Shown here one piece after another: positions 1 to 5,839 of a DNA stretch of 6,647 nucleotides. The position numbers and the translations under genes were made by a program. The first letter of the stretch is position 1; each line of letters starts with the position of its first letter. The notes under the pieces are model-generated. The model ran no database searches. It worked only from the letters and a program-made list of their open reading frames with translations, and had not been told where the DNA came from. The DNA is from SIG598 sp045580875 (GTDB lineage Bacteria > Bacillota > Clostridia > Oscillospirales > Acutalibacteraceae): positions 1 through 6,647 of the forward strand of contig JAZNOP010000129.1 in assembly GCA_045580875.1 (NCBI GenBank), written 5' to 3'.

Positions 1-11
1 CCTCGTGGAGT

Positions 12-113
12 TTGAGGCAAAGCCTCAACTTCTCATCGAAAAAGAATTAAGGACTCCGTCCTTAAAACCTGCAAGGGCGTTGCCCTTGACCCACGACCTT
101 TTGAAAAAGGTCG
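12..113. repeat. Array of four short perfect hairpins (intergenic repeat)
   Basis: Four perfect inverted repeats follow one another. Arms 12-18/22-28 (TTGAGGC/GCCTCAA) have loop AAA. Arms 47-54/58-65 (TTAAGGAC/GTCCTTAA) have loop TCC. Arms 72-78/82-88 (CAAGGGC/GCCCTTG) have loop GTT. Arms 94-101/106-113 (CGACCTTT/AAAGGTCG) have loop TGAA. Stems are 7-8 bp with 3-4 nt loops, separated by 18, 6 and 5 nt. No open reading frame with a ribosome binding site is visible here. Similar strings recur between genes in Ruminococcus as I remember them, so this is probably a copy of a dispersed repeat, possibly acting as a 3' end or RNA stabiliser of a gene to the left. The hairpins are seen directly; the multi-copy status is recall and unverified. 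The AT-rich stretch 114-153 shows nothing else. Confidence 0.75.
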
Positions 114-153
114 ATCAAAACTTTTATTCCGCATAAACCAAAATTTATATTTA

Positions 154-182
154 TTGAACTATTAACTGATACAGAGTATAAT
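154..182 (+). promoter_or_regulatory. Candidate rightward sigma-A promoter facing the minus-strand small gene
   Basis: A -35-like TTGAAC (154-159) is followed after 17 nt by a perfect -10 TATAAT (177-182), in an AT-rich setting. The -35 matches TTGACA at four of six positions. Transcription would begin near 189, run through the inverted repeat at 198-229, then read antisense to the small gene at 371-252, and could continue into the rRNA methyltransferase starting at 499. It could therefore drive an antisense RNA or a leader of about 310 nt. The boxes are seen; activity is inferred. Confidence 0.5.
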
Positions 183-197
183 ATGTACGCTGCCATG

Positions 198-229
198 ATG
201 CGCCGGGCGTCTTGCTGCACCCGGCGCAT
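198..229. other. GC-rich 10-bp inverted repeat
   Basis: The arms ATGCGCCGGG (198-207) and CCCGGCGCAT (220-229) are perfectly complementary and enclose a 12-nt loop. On the minus strand it begins 22 nt after the stop codon of the Asn/Gln-rich small gene and could mark its 3' end, but there is no T-run after it, so it is not a standard intrinsic terminator. On the plus strand it would lie about 10 nt from the 5' end of the transcript predicted from the promoter at 154-182, where it could protect or regulate that RNA. Confidence 0.6.
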
Positions 230-251
230 TGCATCTGCGTTCAGAACCGGT

Positions 252-371
252 TTATCTGCTGCGATTCTGATCGTTCTTGTTCTGATTCTGGTTCTGGTTG
301 TTCTTGTTCTGGCTGTTGTTCTGATTATTCTTGTTCTGGTTGTTATTCTGATTGTTCTGATTCTGATTCAT
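252..371 (-). CDS. 39-residue Asn/Gln-rich small protein, function unknown
   Basis: The reading frame starts with ATG at 371-369 and ends with TAA at 254-252. Upstream lies GGGAGGTGAG (386-377), almost a full anti-16S match, with GGAGGTGA ending 6 nt before the ATG. This is the main reason to call it a gene. The peptide has 20 Asn, 10 Gln, 3 Lys, 2 Arg, 2 Ser, 1 Asp and Met, and no hydrophobic residue after Met1. Residues 12-38 form three 9-residue units, each beginning QNKN, with Lys at 14, 23 and 32 exactly nine apart; the end is RSR. All ten Gln codons are CAG, while Asn alternates AAC and AAT, which suggests repeat expansion under protein-level selection. It is soluble, basic and probably disordered. 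It is divergent from the methyltransferase gene at 499. I do not recognise the family. Gamma-type small acid-soluble spore proteins are also Asn/Gln-rich, so a spore role is possible but only a guess. It could also be a chance low-complexity frame. Confidence 0.6.
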   Translation of the reverse strand: MNQNQNNQNNNQNKNNQNNSQNKNNQNQNQNKNDQNRSR

Positions 372-395
372 TATAACTCACCTCCCTGAATTCAA

Positions 396-439
396 ACACC
401 GGATACAGACAACGCTCTTCGCGAATTTCTTTCCGGTGT
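396..439. other. 8-bp inverted repeat in the divergent intergenic region
   Basis: ACACCGGA (396-403) and TCCGGTGT (432-439) are perfect complements separated by 28 nt. The repeat lies between the minus-strand small gene (start 371) and the methyltransferase (start 499). In the small gene's predicted leader it would close a hairpin upstream of its ribosome binding site (386-377). It could equally be a protein-binding palindrome with widely spaced half sites. No function can be assigned. Confidence 0.4.
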
Positions 440-498
440 CCCGATATTAGATTTCCCACCATTTTTCTGATTATTCATTTTGACTGGAGTTGTATGCA

Positions 499-1839
499 AT
501 GCTTCCGCCGCAGGAATTTTTTGACAGAATGAAATCGGTATGTCCTGACATGGATTCTCTCATCGAAGCCTATTCCATGCCGCCGCACCGCGGAATCCGG
601 CTCAATCCTCTCAAATTACGACAGGATCACTCCGTGCTAGGCTTTGACCTTTCTCCCCTGCCCTTTTCGCCGCTCGGATTCTCTATAACCGACGATGACT
701 TACGGCTTGGCAGATCACCGTGGCATCATGCCGGTGCGTATTACGTTCAGGAGCCGGCTGCAATGTCCGCTGTCACTGCGCTTGATCCGCAGCCCGGCGA
801 GTATATTCTTGATATGTGCGCCGCTCCCGGCGGAAAATCCACACAGGCAGCTGCACTGATGAACGGCAGCGGTTTGCTGTGGTGCAACGAATACGTACGC
901 AGCAGAGCTCAGATTCTAATTTCGAATATTGAGCGCATGGGTATTTCAAATGCAGTCGTTTCTTCTCTGAATCCTGATGATATAGCTCAGGAGCTGAACG
1001 GATTTTTCGACCGTGTTCTGGTTGATGCCCCCTGTTCGGGTGAAGGTATGTTCCGCAAGGAAGAAGCCGCAATCCGCGAGTGGTCCGCTGAGCACGTCAA
1101 GGCGTGTGCTCACCGTCAGGCTGTTATTCTTGACAGTGCTGCCGAGTGTGTCCGTCCGGGCGGTGTGCTGGTATACTCCACCTGCACTTTTACACCTGAA
1201 GAGAACGAGGAAAATATTGCTGCATTTCTTGACCGCCACCCTGATTTTTCGCTTGAACCGATTGAGGCTCAGTTCGGACGCTGCGGTCTTAATATCAGCG
1301 ACCGTTATGATCTCACGCTCACACGCAGAATCTATCCCATGGACGGCGGCGAGGGACATTTTGTCGCAAGGCTCCGCCGCGAAGGTAAACACATCTCAGT
1401 CCGCCCAGCTCCGGCAGACGGCGGCATATATCCTGACGATGTCAGAGATCTTATTGAGCAATGCTTCTTTTCCGCTCCTGATGGCATAATAAAGGAAATC
1501 GGAGATGACATATATCTGACTCCGCTTTCAATGCCTGAATACTGCCGTCTTCCCGTAATGCGCGCCGGTGTTCTTCTCGGCACCAGAAAAAAGAAGCGCG
1601 TCGAACCGGCACATGCTCTTTTTATGTCTGCTTCACCTGAAAACTGCCGCAATATCATTGACCTTTCACCTGACAGCCCTGAACTTAACGCTTTTCTTCA
1701 CGGTGAGACCCTCACAATCGATGATTCAGTTAAGGGGTACTGCGCGGTAGCCTGCGGCGGCGCTATAACCGGATTCGGAAAGTGCTCTGACGGCACACTG
1801 AAAAACCACTATCCCAAGGGGCTTCGCCTGCTCGGCTGA
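499..1839 (+). CDS. rsmF: RsmF-type rRNA (cytosine-C5)-methyltransferase, NOL1/NOP2/Sun family
   Basis: This predicted cytoplasmic enzyme uses S-adenosylmethionine to methylate C5 of cytosine in rRNA, by analogy with RsmF on 16S rRNA near the decoding site. The 446-residue protein has an N-terminal RNA-binding part (about 1-75) and a Rossmann core with motif I DMCAAPGGKSTQ (105-116). Motif IV is DAPCSGEGMFRK (176-187, Cys179) and motif VI is YSTCTFTPEENE (226-237, catalytic Cys229), giving the two-cysteine PC/TC pair of this family. A PUA-like C-terminal region ends in the typical NHYPKGLRLLG. There is no NusB-like N-terminal domain, which argues against RsmB; the roughly 450-residue length with a C-terminal extension fits RsmF. 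GGAG (486-489) lies 9 nt before ATG 499 but directly abuts the in-frame TTG 490, so ATG is preferred. No clear promoter or terminator of its own was found; the promoter at 154-182 could supply a long leader. The exact target cytosine is inferred. Confidence 0.93.
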   Translation: MLPPQEFFDRMKSVCPDMDSLIEAYSMPPHRGIRLNPLKLRQDHSVLGFDLSPLPFSPLGFSITDDDLRLGRSPWHHAGAYYVQEPAAMSAVTALDPQPGEYILDMCAAPGGKSTQAAALMNGSGLLWCNEYVRSRAQILISNIERMGISNAVVSSLNPDDIAQELNGFFDRVLVDAPCSGEGMFRKEEAAIREWSAEHVKACAHRQAVILDSAAECVRPGGVLVYSTCTFTPEENEENIAAFLDRHPDFSLEPIEAQFGRCGLNISDRYDLTLTRRIYPMDGGEGHFVARLRREGKHISVRPAPADGGIYPDDVRDLIEQCFFSAPDGIIKEIGDDIYLTPLSMPEYCRLPVMRAGVLLGTRKKKRVEPAHALFMSASPENCRNIIDLSPDSPELNAFLHGETLTIDDSVKGYCAVACGGAITGFGKCSDGTLKNHYPKGLRLLG

Positions 1840-1889
1840 TAACCATCTCAAATGTTACATTTTATACACAAATAATATATCTACTTTCC

Positions 1890-1919
1890 TTGACACAGGC
1901 TGGCATATTAATATATAAT
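1890..1919 (+). promoter_or_regulatory. sigma-A promoter of plsY
   Basis: A perfect -35 TTGACA (1890-1895) is separated by 18 nt from a perfect -10 TATAAT (1914-1919), with AT-rich DNA upstream that could act as an UP element. Transcription would start near 1926, giving a leader of about 44 nt before the plsY ATG at 1970. The promoter overlaps an in-frame GTG at 1931 only downstream of the start site, which supports the shorter PlsY. Confidence 0.85.
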
Positions 1920-1969
1920 TAATCTAATTAGTGCATTATGCCCATTTTTGTGTTGAAAAGGAGTATATT

Positions 1970-2596
1970 ATGAGCGTTTTTATGAATTTGCTGCCTTATA
2001 TTACTGCCGTGATTACAGGATATGCACTCGGCTGCATCAATCCCGCTTATTTCATTGCAAAACTCAAGGGCGTTGACATTCTTGCTCACGGCTCAAATAA
2101 CCCCGGTGCATCCAACGCAACAATTACCATGGGCTGGAAAGTCGGTGTACTGGTTGGATTCATCGACATAATGAAGGCGTTCTGTTCTGTCATGATTATC
2201 CGCCTTGTTTTCCCCGGGCTCCCTATTGCTGAGGCGCTCGCGGGTGTTGCCTGCGTACTTGGTCACATCTATCCCGCCCCCTTCCGCTTCCGCGGAGGCA
2301 AGGGCTTTGCCTCCTTCCTTGGAATGGTTCTTGCACTCGACTGGCGCTTCTTCATCGCTATTGGTGTGGCTATAATTCTGATCACTGTCATCACCGATTA
2401 CATTGCGCTTGCAACCCTCACTACAGTCGTTGCTGAGCCTGTTCTTATTGCACTTTTCAAAGCTCAGTACATTGTTGTGGGTATTGTCTGCATTGCATCT
2501 GTGGTAATAATTATCAAGCATATTGAGAATATCCGGAAAATCGCTTCCGGCAAGGAAATCGGACTTCGGCAGGCATTCGCCAAAAAGAAACAGTAA
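1970..2596 (+). CDS. plsY: PlsY-family acyl-phosphate:glycerol-3-phosphate acyltransferase
   Basis: This 208-residue integral membrane protein belongs to the family that transfers acyl groups from acyl phosphate (made by PlsX) to glycerol-3-phosphate, forming lysophosphatidic acid for phospholipid synthesis. Hydrophobic segments lie near 5-24, 57-80, 86-104, 115-160 and 165-183. Motif 1 is GSNNPGASN (41-49), motif 2, the phosphate loop, is RGGKGFA (108-114), and motif 3 is HIENIRKIASGKE (184-196) with the conserved His184, Asn187 and Glu196. Motif 1 is unusual: the arginines usual in DIR-x-H-GSGN and GATN-xx-R are Leu and Ile/Thr here, so it belongs to a divergent branch and might prefer another acceptor. 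The start is ATG 1970, since AAGGAG (1958-1963) is 6 nt upstream; the in-frame GTG 1931 has no such site. It has its own promoter and terminator, so it is probably monocistronic. Leucine codons are CTT, CTC, CTG and one TTG, never CTA or TTA. Confidence 0.9.
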   Translation: MSVFMNLLPYITAVITGYALGCINPAYFIAKLKGVDILAHGSNNPGASNATITMGWKVGVLVGFIDIMKAFCSVMIIRLVFPGLPIAEALAGVACVLGHIYPAPFRFRGGKGFASFLGMVLALDWRFFIAIGVAIILITVITDYIALATLTTVVAEPVLIALFKAQYIVVGIVCIASVVIIIKHIENIRKIASGKEIGLRQAFAKKKQ

Positions 2597-2602
2597 CACA
2601 CA

Positions 2603-2637
2603 GCGGAGAGTTTACAGCTCTCCGCGTTTGTTTTTTT
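2603..2637 (+). terminator. Intrinsic terminator after plsY
   Basis: An 8-bp stem GCGGAGAG (2603-2610)/CTCTCCGC (2618-2625) with a 7-nt loop is followed by a T-rich tract TTTGTTTTTTT (2627-2637). It starts 6 nt after the plsY stop codon and fits a strong Rho-independent terminator, separating plsY from the esterase gene. Confidence 0.92.
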
Positions 2638-2683
2638 GTATTGATAATCGCACAATTGTCTGCTCTGAAAACCTGAATATCCG

Positions 2684-2712
2684 TTGCGTTTGACGTAATA
2701 TGGTGTTAAAAT
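2684..2712 (+). promoter_or_regulatory. Candidate extended -10 promoter of the esterase gene
   Basis: TTGCGT (2684-2689) is followed after 17 nt by TAAAAT (2707-2712), preceded by TGT (2704-2706), an extended -10 TGn element that can offset a weak -35. Transcription would start near 2719, leaving a leader of about 27 nt. A competing TTGACG (2690-2695) has no -10 box at a good distance. Placement just after the plsY terminator supports it. Confidence 0.55.
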
Positions 2713-2745
2713 CAACTTGATAAAATACAAAAGGAATGATTGACT

Positions 2746-4290
2746 GTGTCACAATTTACCGTTGCTGCCGTTTTCAGCAATCACATGATTCTTCAGCAAG
2801 GCAGAAACATAAACGTATTCGGTCTTTATGACGGAACTGAAGCAATAACTGTAAGCATGGGCAATATTTCGGTTACTGCTGATATTACAGACGATCGCTG
2901 GCGAGCTGTTCTGCCGCCGTTTGAGGCAGGCTGCGGCTACACACTTACCGTTGTCTGCGGCAATATTATCAGGCAGTTCACCGATGTAGCCATCGGTGAA
3001 GTATGGCTTGCAGGCGGTCAGTCAAACATGGAGCTTGAACTGCAGAACTGCAAGGAGTGGCCGCAGGTAAAGGATCTTCCTGCAGATAATCTTCTGAGAT
3101 TTTACTACACCCAGAAAAAAGCATATCTCGACGACAGCTTCTTCGCCTCCGAAGCTGAGACCGAATGGTCAGTTTCCGGCAGTGATGCCATGCGTTTCTG
3201 GTCTGCTGTCGGATATTTCTTCGGTGCAAAGCTTCGTGCTGAACTGAATGTCCCTGTCGGTATAATCGGCTGCAACTGGGGCGGCACCTCTGCTAGCGCA
3301 TGGATGGATACCGACACTCTTACTGCCGACCGCGACACCAACAGCTATGTTCAGGAATACCTCGACGCAATCGACGGAAAAAGTGAAGCTGAGCAGGTAA
3401 GGGAATTCAACGAATACACCCTGTATCACGAGCAGTTTGAACGTCGCATGGCTGAGCTGTACACTGAGCGACCTGACATCGAATGGGACGAGGCTCTTTC
3501 AATCGTCGGCGAGTGCCGCTGGCCCGGTCCTATGAACTGCGCAAATCCCTACCGCCCTGCCGGACTTTATGAGTGTATGCTCTCCCGTGTCGCCCCGTAT
3601 TCCCTGCGCGGCTTCATTTATTATCAGGGTGAAAGCGACGAGCACAAGCCGACAATGTACCACAAGCTTTTCTCTGATATGATATCCTGCTGGCGCCGCC
3701 TCTGGGAAGATGACACCCTTCCGCTTATCTGCGTTCAGCTTCCGATGCACCGCTACAAGAATGATCCTGACCGCAAAAACTGGCCGCTTATCCGCGAGGC
3801 TCAGTACCGCGCTTCTCAGACAGTCGGAAACGTCAGCACTGTTATTGCAATTGATCAGGGTGAATGGAACGAGATTCACCCAAAGGCAAAAAGCATTGTC
3901 GGTGACAGACTTGCTTTGCAGGCACTTTGCAATGTATATAATATGGATTATGATAACACCGCTTTCGGACCGGTATTCCGCAGCTGTATCCGCGAAAGCA
4001 GCAGTATGCGCATCATTCTTGACCATGCTGACGGCGGACTTGTATGCCGCGGTGAAAAACTCACGGGTTTTGAATTAGCCGGCGCTGACCGCAGATACTT
4101 CGCCGCAGAGGCTGTAATTGACGGCAGCGAAATAATTGTCCGCACCGAAAATGTTGCTGCGCCTGTATTTGTCCGATATCTCTGGACAAATTACGCTGAT
4201 GTCACCCTTTTCGGCAATAATGGCATTCCGGTCGCACCCTTCCGCTCAAGTCTGAATGACGGCAGCGAAAATGATCTGAATCTTGCCTGA
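2746..4290 (+). CDS. Sialate O-acetylesterase-like SGNH/GDSL carbohydrate esterase
   Basis: The 514-residue predicted hydrolase would remove O-acetyl groups from sialic acid or another acetylated sugar. Residues 1-80 form a beta-rich N-terminal region. The SGNH domain starts with GEVWLAGGQSNME (84-96; nucleophile Ser93), continues with GIIGCNWGGTSASAW (172-186; oxyanion Gly/Asn region) and YYQGESD (292-298). It ends with IDQGEWNEIHPKAKSIVGDRLA (369-390), where His378 is the catalytic base. A beta-rich tail (about 400-514) follows, as in sialate O-acetylesterases of about 500 residues. No signal peptide is visible, so it probably acts in the cytoplasm on imported sugars. AAAGGA (2730-2735) lies 10 nt before GTG 2746 and only 4 nt before the in-frame TTG 2740; GTG is preferred but TTG remains possible. 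It seems to be a single-gene unit: its own promoter is visible and the next gene is 125 nt away. Acetylated xylan or other sugars cannot be excluded as substrate. Confidence 0.85.
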   Translation: MSQFTVAAVFSNHMILQQGRNINVFGLYDGTEAITVSMGNISVTADITDDRWRAVLPPFEAGCGYTLTVVCGNIIRQFTDVAIGEVWLAGGQSNMELELQNCKEWPQVKDLPADNLLRFYYTQKKAYLDDSFFASEAETEWSVSGSDAMRFWSAVGYFFGAKLRAELNVPVGIIGCNWGGTSASAWMDTDTLTADRDTNSYVQEYLDAIDGKSEAEQVREFNEYTLYHEQFERRMAELYTERPDIEWDEALSIVGECRWPGPMNCANPYRPAGLYECMLSRVAPYSLRGFIYYQGESDEHKPTMYHKLFSDMISCWRRLWEDDTLPLICVQLPMHRYKNDPDRKNWPLIREAQYRASQTVGNVSTVIAIDQGEWNEIHPKAKSIVGDRLALQALCNVYNMDYDNTAFGPVFRSCIRESSSMRIILDHADGGLVCRGEKLTGFELAGADRRYFAAEAVIDGSEIIVRTENVAAPVFVRYLWTNYADVTLFGNNGIPVAPFRSSLNDGSENDLNLA

Positions 4291-4314
4291 TATTGAGTCA
4301 TTCAGGAAATCAAA

Positions 4315-4344
4315 TGAATTACATCACCATTTATTGGCTATAAT
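4315..4344 (+). promoter_or_regulatory. Candidate promoter of the M20D amidohydrolase
   Basis: A perfect -10 TATAAT (4339-4344) has only a weak -35 candidate, TGAATT (4315-4320), 18 nt upstream. Transcription would start near 4351, leaving a leader of about 65 nt that contains the inverted repeat at 4361-4393. A weak -35 could mean an activator is needed. No clear terminator for the esterase gene lies between 4291 and 4338. Confidence 0.5.
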
Positions 4345-4360
4345 ATTAGTGACCTTATCC

Positions 4361-4393
4361 GCCCACGCTGATGCCCCGACGTCATGCGTGGGC
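4361..4393 (+). promoter_or_regulatory. Leader hairpin just upstream of the amidohydrolase ribosome binding site
   Basis: GCCCACGC (4361-4368) pairs perfectly with GCGTGGGC (4386-4393), extended by TGA (4369-4371)/TCA (4382-4384) with one bulged T at 4385; the loop is 10 nt. The stem ends 12 nt before the ribosome binding site GGGAGG (4405-4410). AGACTTTTA follows, a weak T-run, so it may be an attenuator, a terminator for read-through from the esterase, or a simple stabilising 5' stem. Loop CCCG (4375-4378) could pair with CGGG (4404-4407) overlapping the ribosome binding site, which is only 4 bp and uncertain. Confidence 0.5.
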
Positions 4394-4415
4394 AGACTTT
4401 TACCGGGAGGAAACT

Positions 4416-5621
4416 ATGGATATTCTTCGTGAGGCTCACAGCATTTCGTCTCAGGCTGAAGCGGATTACCGCTATCTTCATACCCACGCCGAGACAGGTT
4501 TTGATCTGCATGACACCTGCGCTTATGTCAGGAAACAGCTTGAGGGAATCGGCTGTCAGCCGGAAGTCTGCGGAAAATGCGGTCTGACTGCTATTATTGG
4601 CGATCAATCAAAAGGAAAGTGCATACTTCTGCGTGCTGACATGGACGCTCTTCCGATTCAAGAACAGGCTGACATCGATTTCTGCTCTTCCAACGGGAAT
4701 ATGCACGCCTGCGGTCACGATATGCACACTGCCATGCTGCTTGGCGCGGCAAGACTTCTCAAGGCTCACGAGCACAAGCTTAACGGCGCGGTCAGACTGA
4801 TGTTCCAGCCCGCCGAGGAAATATTAGAGGGCGCAGATGATATGATCCGCGGCGGCATACTGGGCAATCCCGAACCCGATGCGGCAGTCATGATACACGT
4901 TATTCCCGGCATACCGCTTCCTGCTGGCACGGTGATAATTCCTCCTTCAGGCACCGGCGCTCCGGCAGCCTGCTACTTTACCATCAGAATAAAGGGCGTC
5001 GGCTGTCACGGCTCCTCCCCTGCTGCAGGCATTGATCCGATCAGCTGCGCCGCACACGCTCTTATTGCTCTGCACGAAATTCCTGCGCGGGAGCTCTCAC
5101 CCTCAGAGCACGCAGTGCTGACTGTCGGCTCGATAAACGGCGGCACGGCAGCTAACGCAATACCTGATGAAGTAATCATGCGCGGTACACTGCGCGCCTT
5201 TGATGACCGCGTGTGTCAGCGGATAATGGAGCGCATACGGGTCATCGCTGAATCAATTTCGACTGCTTTCCGCACATCTGCAGAAGTCACCTTTGACAGC
5301 AGTTGTCCCACATTGATAAATGATTCAGAACTTTGCCGTCATTCTGCAGAGGCATTGCGTGAGCTGCTTGGCAATTCCGGCTGTCTTTCTGCCGAACAGA
5401 TGCAGTCTTCCGGCGGCACCTCACTTAACGGTTCAGAAGATTTTGCCTATGTCAGTCACAAGATTCCGAGTCTCATGCTGGCGCTGGCTGCGGGACGTCC
5501 TGATGACGGTTATAATTACGGTCTGCATCATCCGAAAGCCCGCTTTGATACATCAGTACTCCCTGTCGGCAGTGCCGTATATGCACACACCGCAATCAGC
5601 TGGCTTGAGTCGCACAAATGA
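4416..5621 (+). CDS. M20D family metal-dependent amidohydrolase (N-acyl-amino acid/hippurate hydrolase type)
   Basis: The 401-residue cytoplasmic enzyme is predicted to hydrolyse the amide bond of N-acyl amino acids or similar compounds using two divalent metal ions. Visible family motifs are THAETGFD (23-30), LLRADMDALP (71-80), HACGHDMHT (97-105), FQPAEEILEGA (130-140), HVIPG (161-165), the dimerisation lid GCHGSSPAAGIDP (196-208), GGTAANAIPDE (242-252), NGSEDFA (338-344) and LHHPKARFD (370-378). Likely metal ligands are Cys99, His101, Glu135, His161 and one of His371/His372. Length and motif order are those of intact YxeP/HipO-like enzymes. The start is ATG 4416, with GGAGG (4406-4410) 5 nt upstream; an in-frame ATG at 4371 lies inside the leader hairpin and has no ribosome binding site. 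No terminator is seen after the stop, so transcription may run on toward the tRNA gene. Acylated amino acid, hippurate, indole-acyl and aminobenzoyl-glutamate substrates cannot be told apart by sequence. Confidence 0.92.
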   Translation: MDILREAHSISSQAEADYRYLHTHAETGFDLHDTCAYVRKQLEGIGCQPEVCGKCGLTAIIGDQSKGKCILLRADMDALPIQEQADIDFCSSNGNMHACGHDMHTAMLLGAARLLKAHEHKLNGAVRLMFQPAEEILEGADDMIRGGILGNPEPDAAVMIHVIPGIPLPAGTVIIPPSGTGAPAACYFTIRIKGVGCHGSSPAAGIDPISCAAHALIALHEIPARELSPSEHAVLTVGSINGGTAANAIPDEVIMRGTLRAFDDRVCQRIMERIRVIAESISTAFRTSAEVTFDSSCPTLINDSELCRHSAEALRELLGNSGCLSAEQMQSSGGTSLNGSEDFAYVSHKIPSLMLALAAGRPDDGYNYGLHHPKARFDTSVLPVGSAVYAHTAISWLESHK

Positions 5622-5689
5622 TGCACATCTGATTTATTTCCGGAGCTTAATTGACACGATATTTTTACCTTGAATTTGATAATTTACTG

Positions 5690-5718
5690 TTGACATCTGC
5701 CATTTCCGGTGCTATAAT
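5690..5718 (+). promoter_or_regulatory. Consensus promoter of tRNA-Leu
   Basis: A perfect -35 TTGACA (5690-5695) and a perfect -10 TATAAT (5713-5718) are separated by exactly 17 nt, with a TGC extended -10 (5710-5712). Transcription should begin near 5725, giving a precursor leader of about 27 nt to be removed by RNase P. This is the strongest promoter in the window, as expected for a stable RNA gene. Confidence 0.93.
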
Positions 5719-5751
5719 AATCAAGCTTGAGTTGATCAGGCACCTATATAT

Positions 5752-5838
5752 GCGGGTATGGCGGAATTGGCAGACGCGTTAGATTCAGGTTCTAATGGTC
5801 GCAAGGCTGTGCAGGTTCAAGTCCTGTTACCCGCACCA
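5752..5838 (+). tRNA. tRNA-Leu (anticodon CAG)
   Basis: An 87-nt class II tRNA with encoded CCA. The acceptor stem GCGGGTA (5752-5758) pairs with TACCCGC (5828-5834), followed by A and CCA (5836-5838). The D arm has GCG/CGC stems. The anticodon stem TTAGA (5779-5783)/TCTAA (5791-5795) encloses loop TTCAGGT, with CAG at 5786-5788, which reads CUG codons. A long variable arm follows (about 5796-5810), typical of leucine tRNAs. The T arm is GCAGG (5811-5815), TTCAAGT, CCTGT (5823-5827). It is preceded by a perfect promoter and followed by two terminators, so it is a single-gene unit. tRNA 3' ends are common integration sites, which matters for the atypical DNA on its right. Confidence 0.97.
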
Positions 5839-5839
5839 T

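Noticed and set aside
12..113. CRISPR array
   Set aside because: The four hairpins have different sequences and irregular spacing; there are no identical repeats or spacers.
183..389. Plus-strand 68-residue frame with a long Leu/Val/Ile run
   Set aside because: Its ATG directly abuts a TATAAT box and has no ribosome binding site. The hydrophobic run is the complement of CAG/AAC/AAT codons in the minus-strand Asn/Gln-rich gene, which has a strong ribosome binding site.
490..498. TTG start at 490 for the rRNA methyltransferase
   Set aside because: The ribosome binding site GGAG (486-489) touches this TTG, whereas ATG 499 is 9 nt away, a workable distance.
946..1392. Minus-strand frame of 148 residues inside the methyltransferase gene
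   Set aside because: It is a shadow of the strongly supported plus-strand gene, with no ribosome binding site or recognisable motifs.
1931..1969. Upstream in-frame GTG start for PlsY at 1931
   Set aside because: It lies about 5 nt from the predicted transcription start, has no ribosome binding site, and adds a polar extension not typical of PlsY.
3499..4026. Minus-strand frame of 175 residues inside the esterase gene
   Set aside because: It is a shadow frame opposite conserved SGNH motifs and is not supported by its own signals.
4361..4402. Standard intrinsic terminator of the esterase gene
   Set aside because: The T-run after the stem is only four T and is offset by AGAC, and the hairpin lies downstream of a good -10 box; it is kept as a leader hairpin instead.
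4371..4415. Upstream in-frame ATG start for the amidohydrolase at 4371
   Set aside because: It sits inside the leader hairpin and has no ribosome binding site; ATG 4416 has GGAGG 5 nt upstream.
5651..5683. Second promoter for tRNA-Leu (TTGACA at 5651, GATAAT at 5678)
   Set aside because: The spacing of 21 nt is too long for sigma-A, and a perfect promoter lies at 5690-5718.
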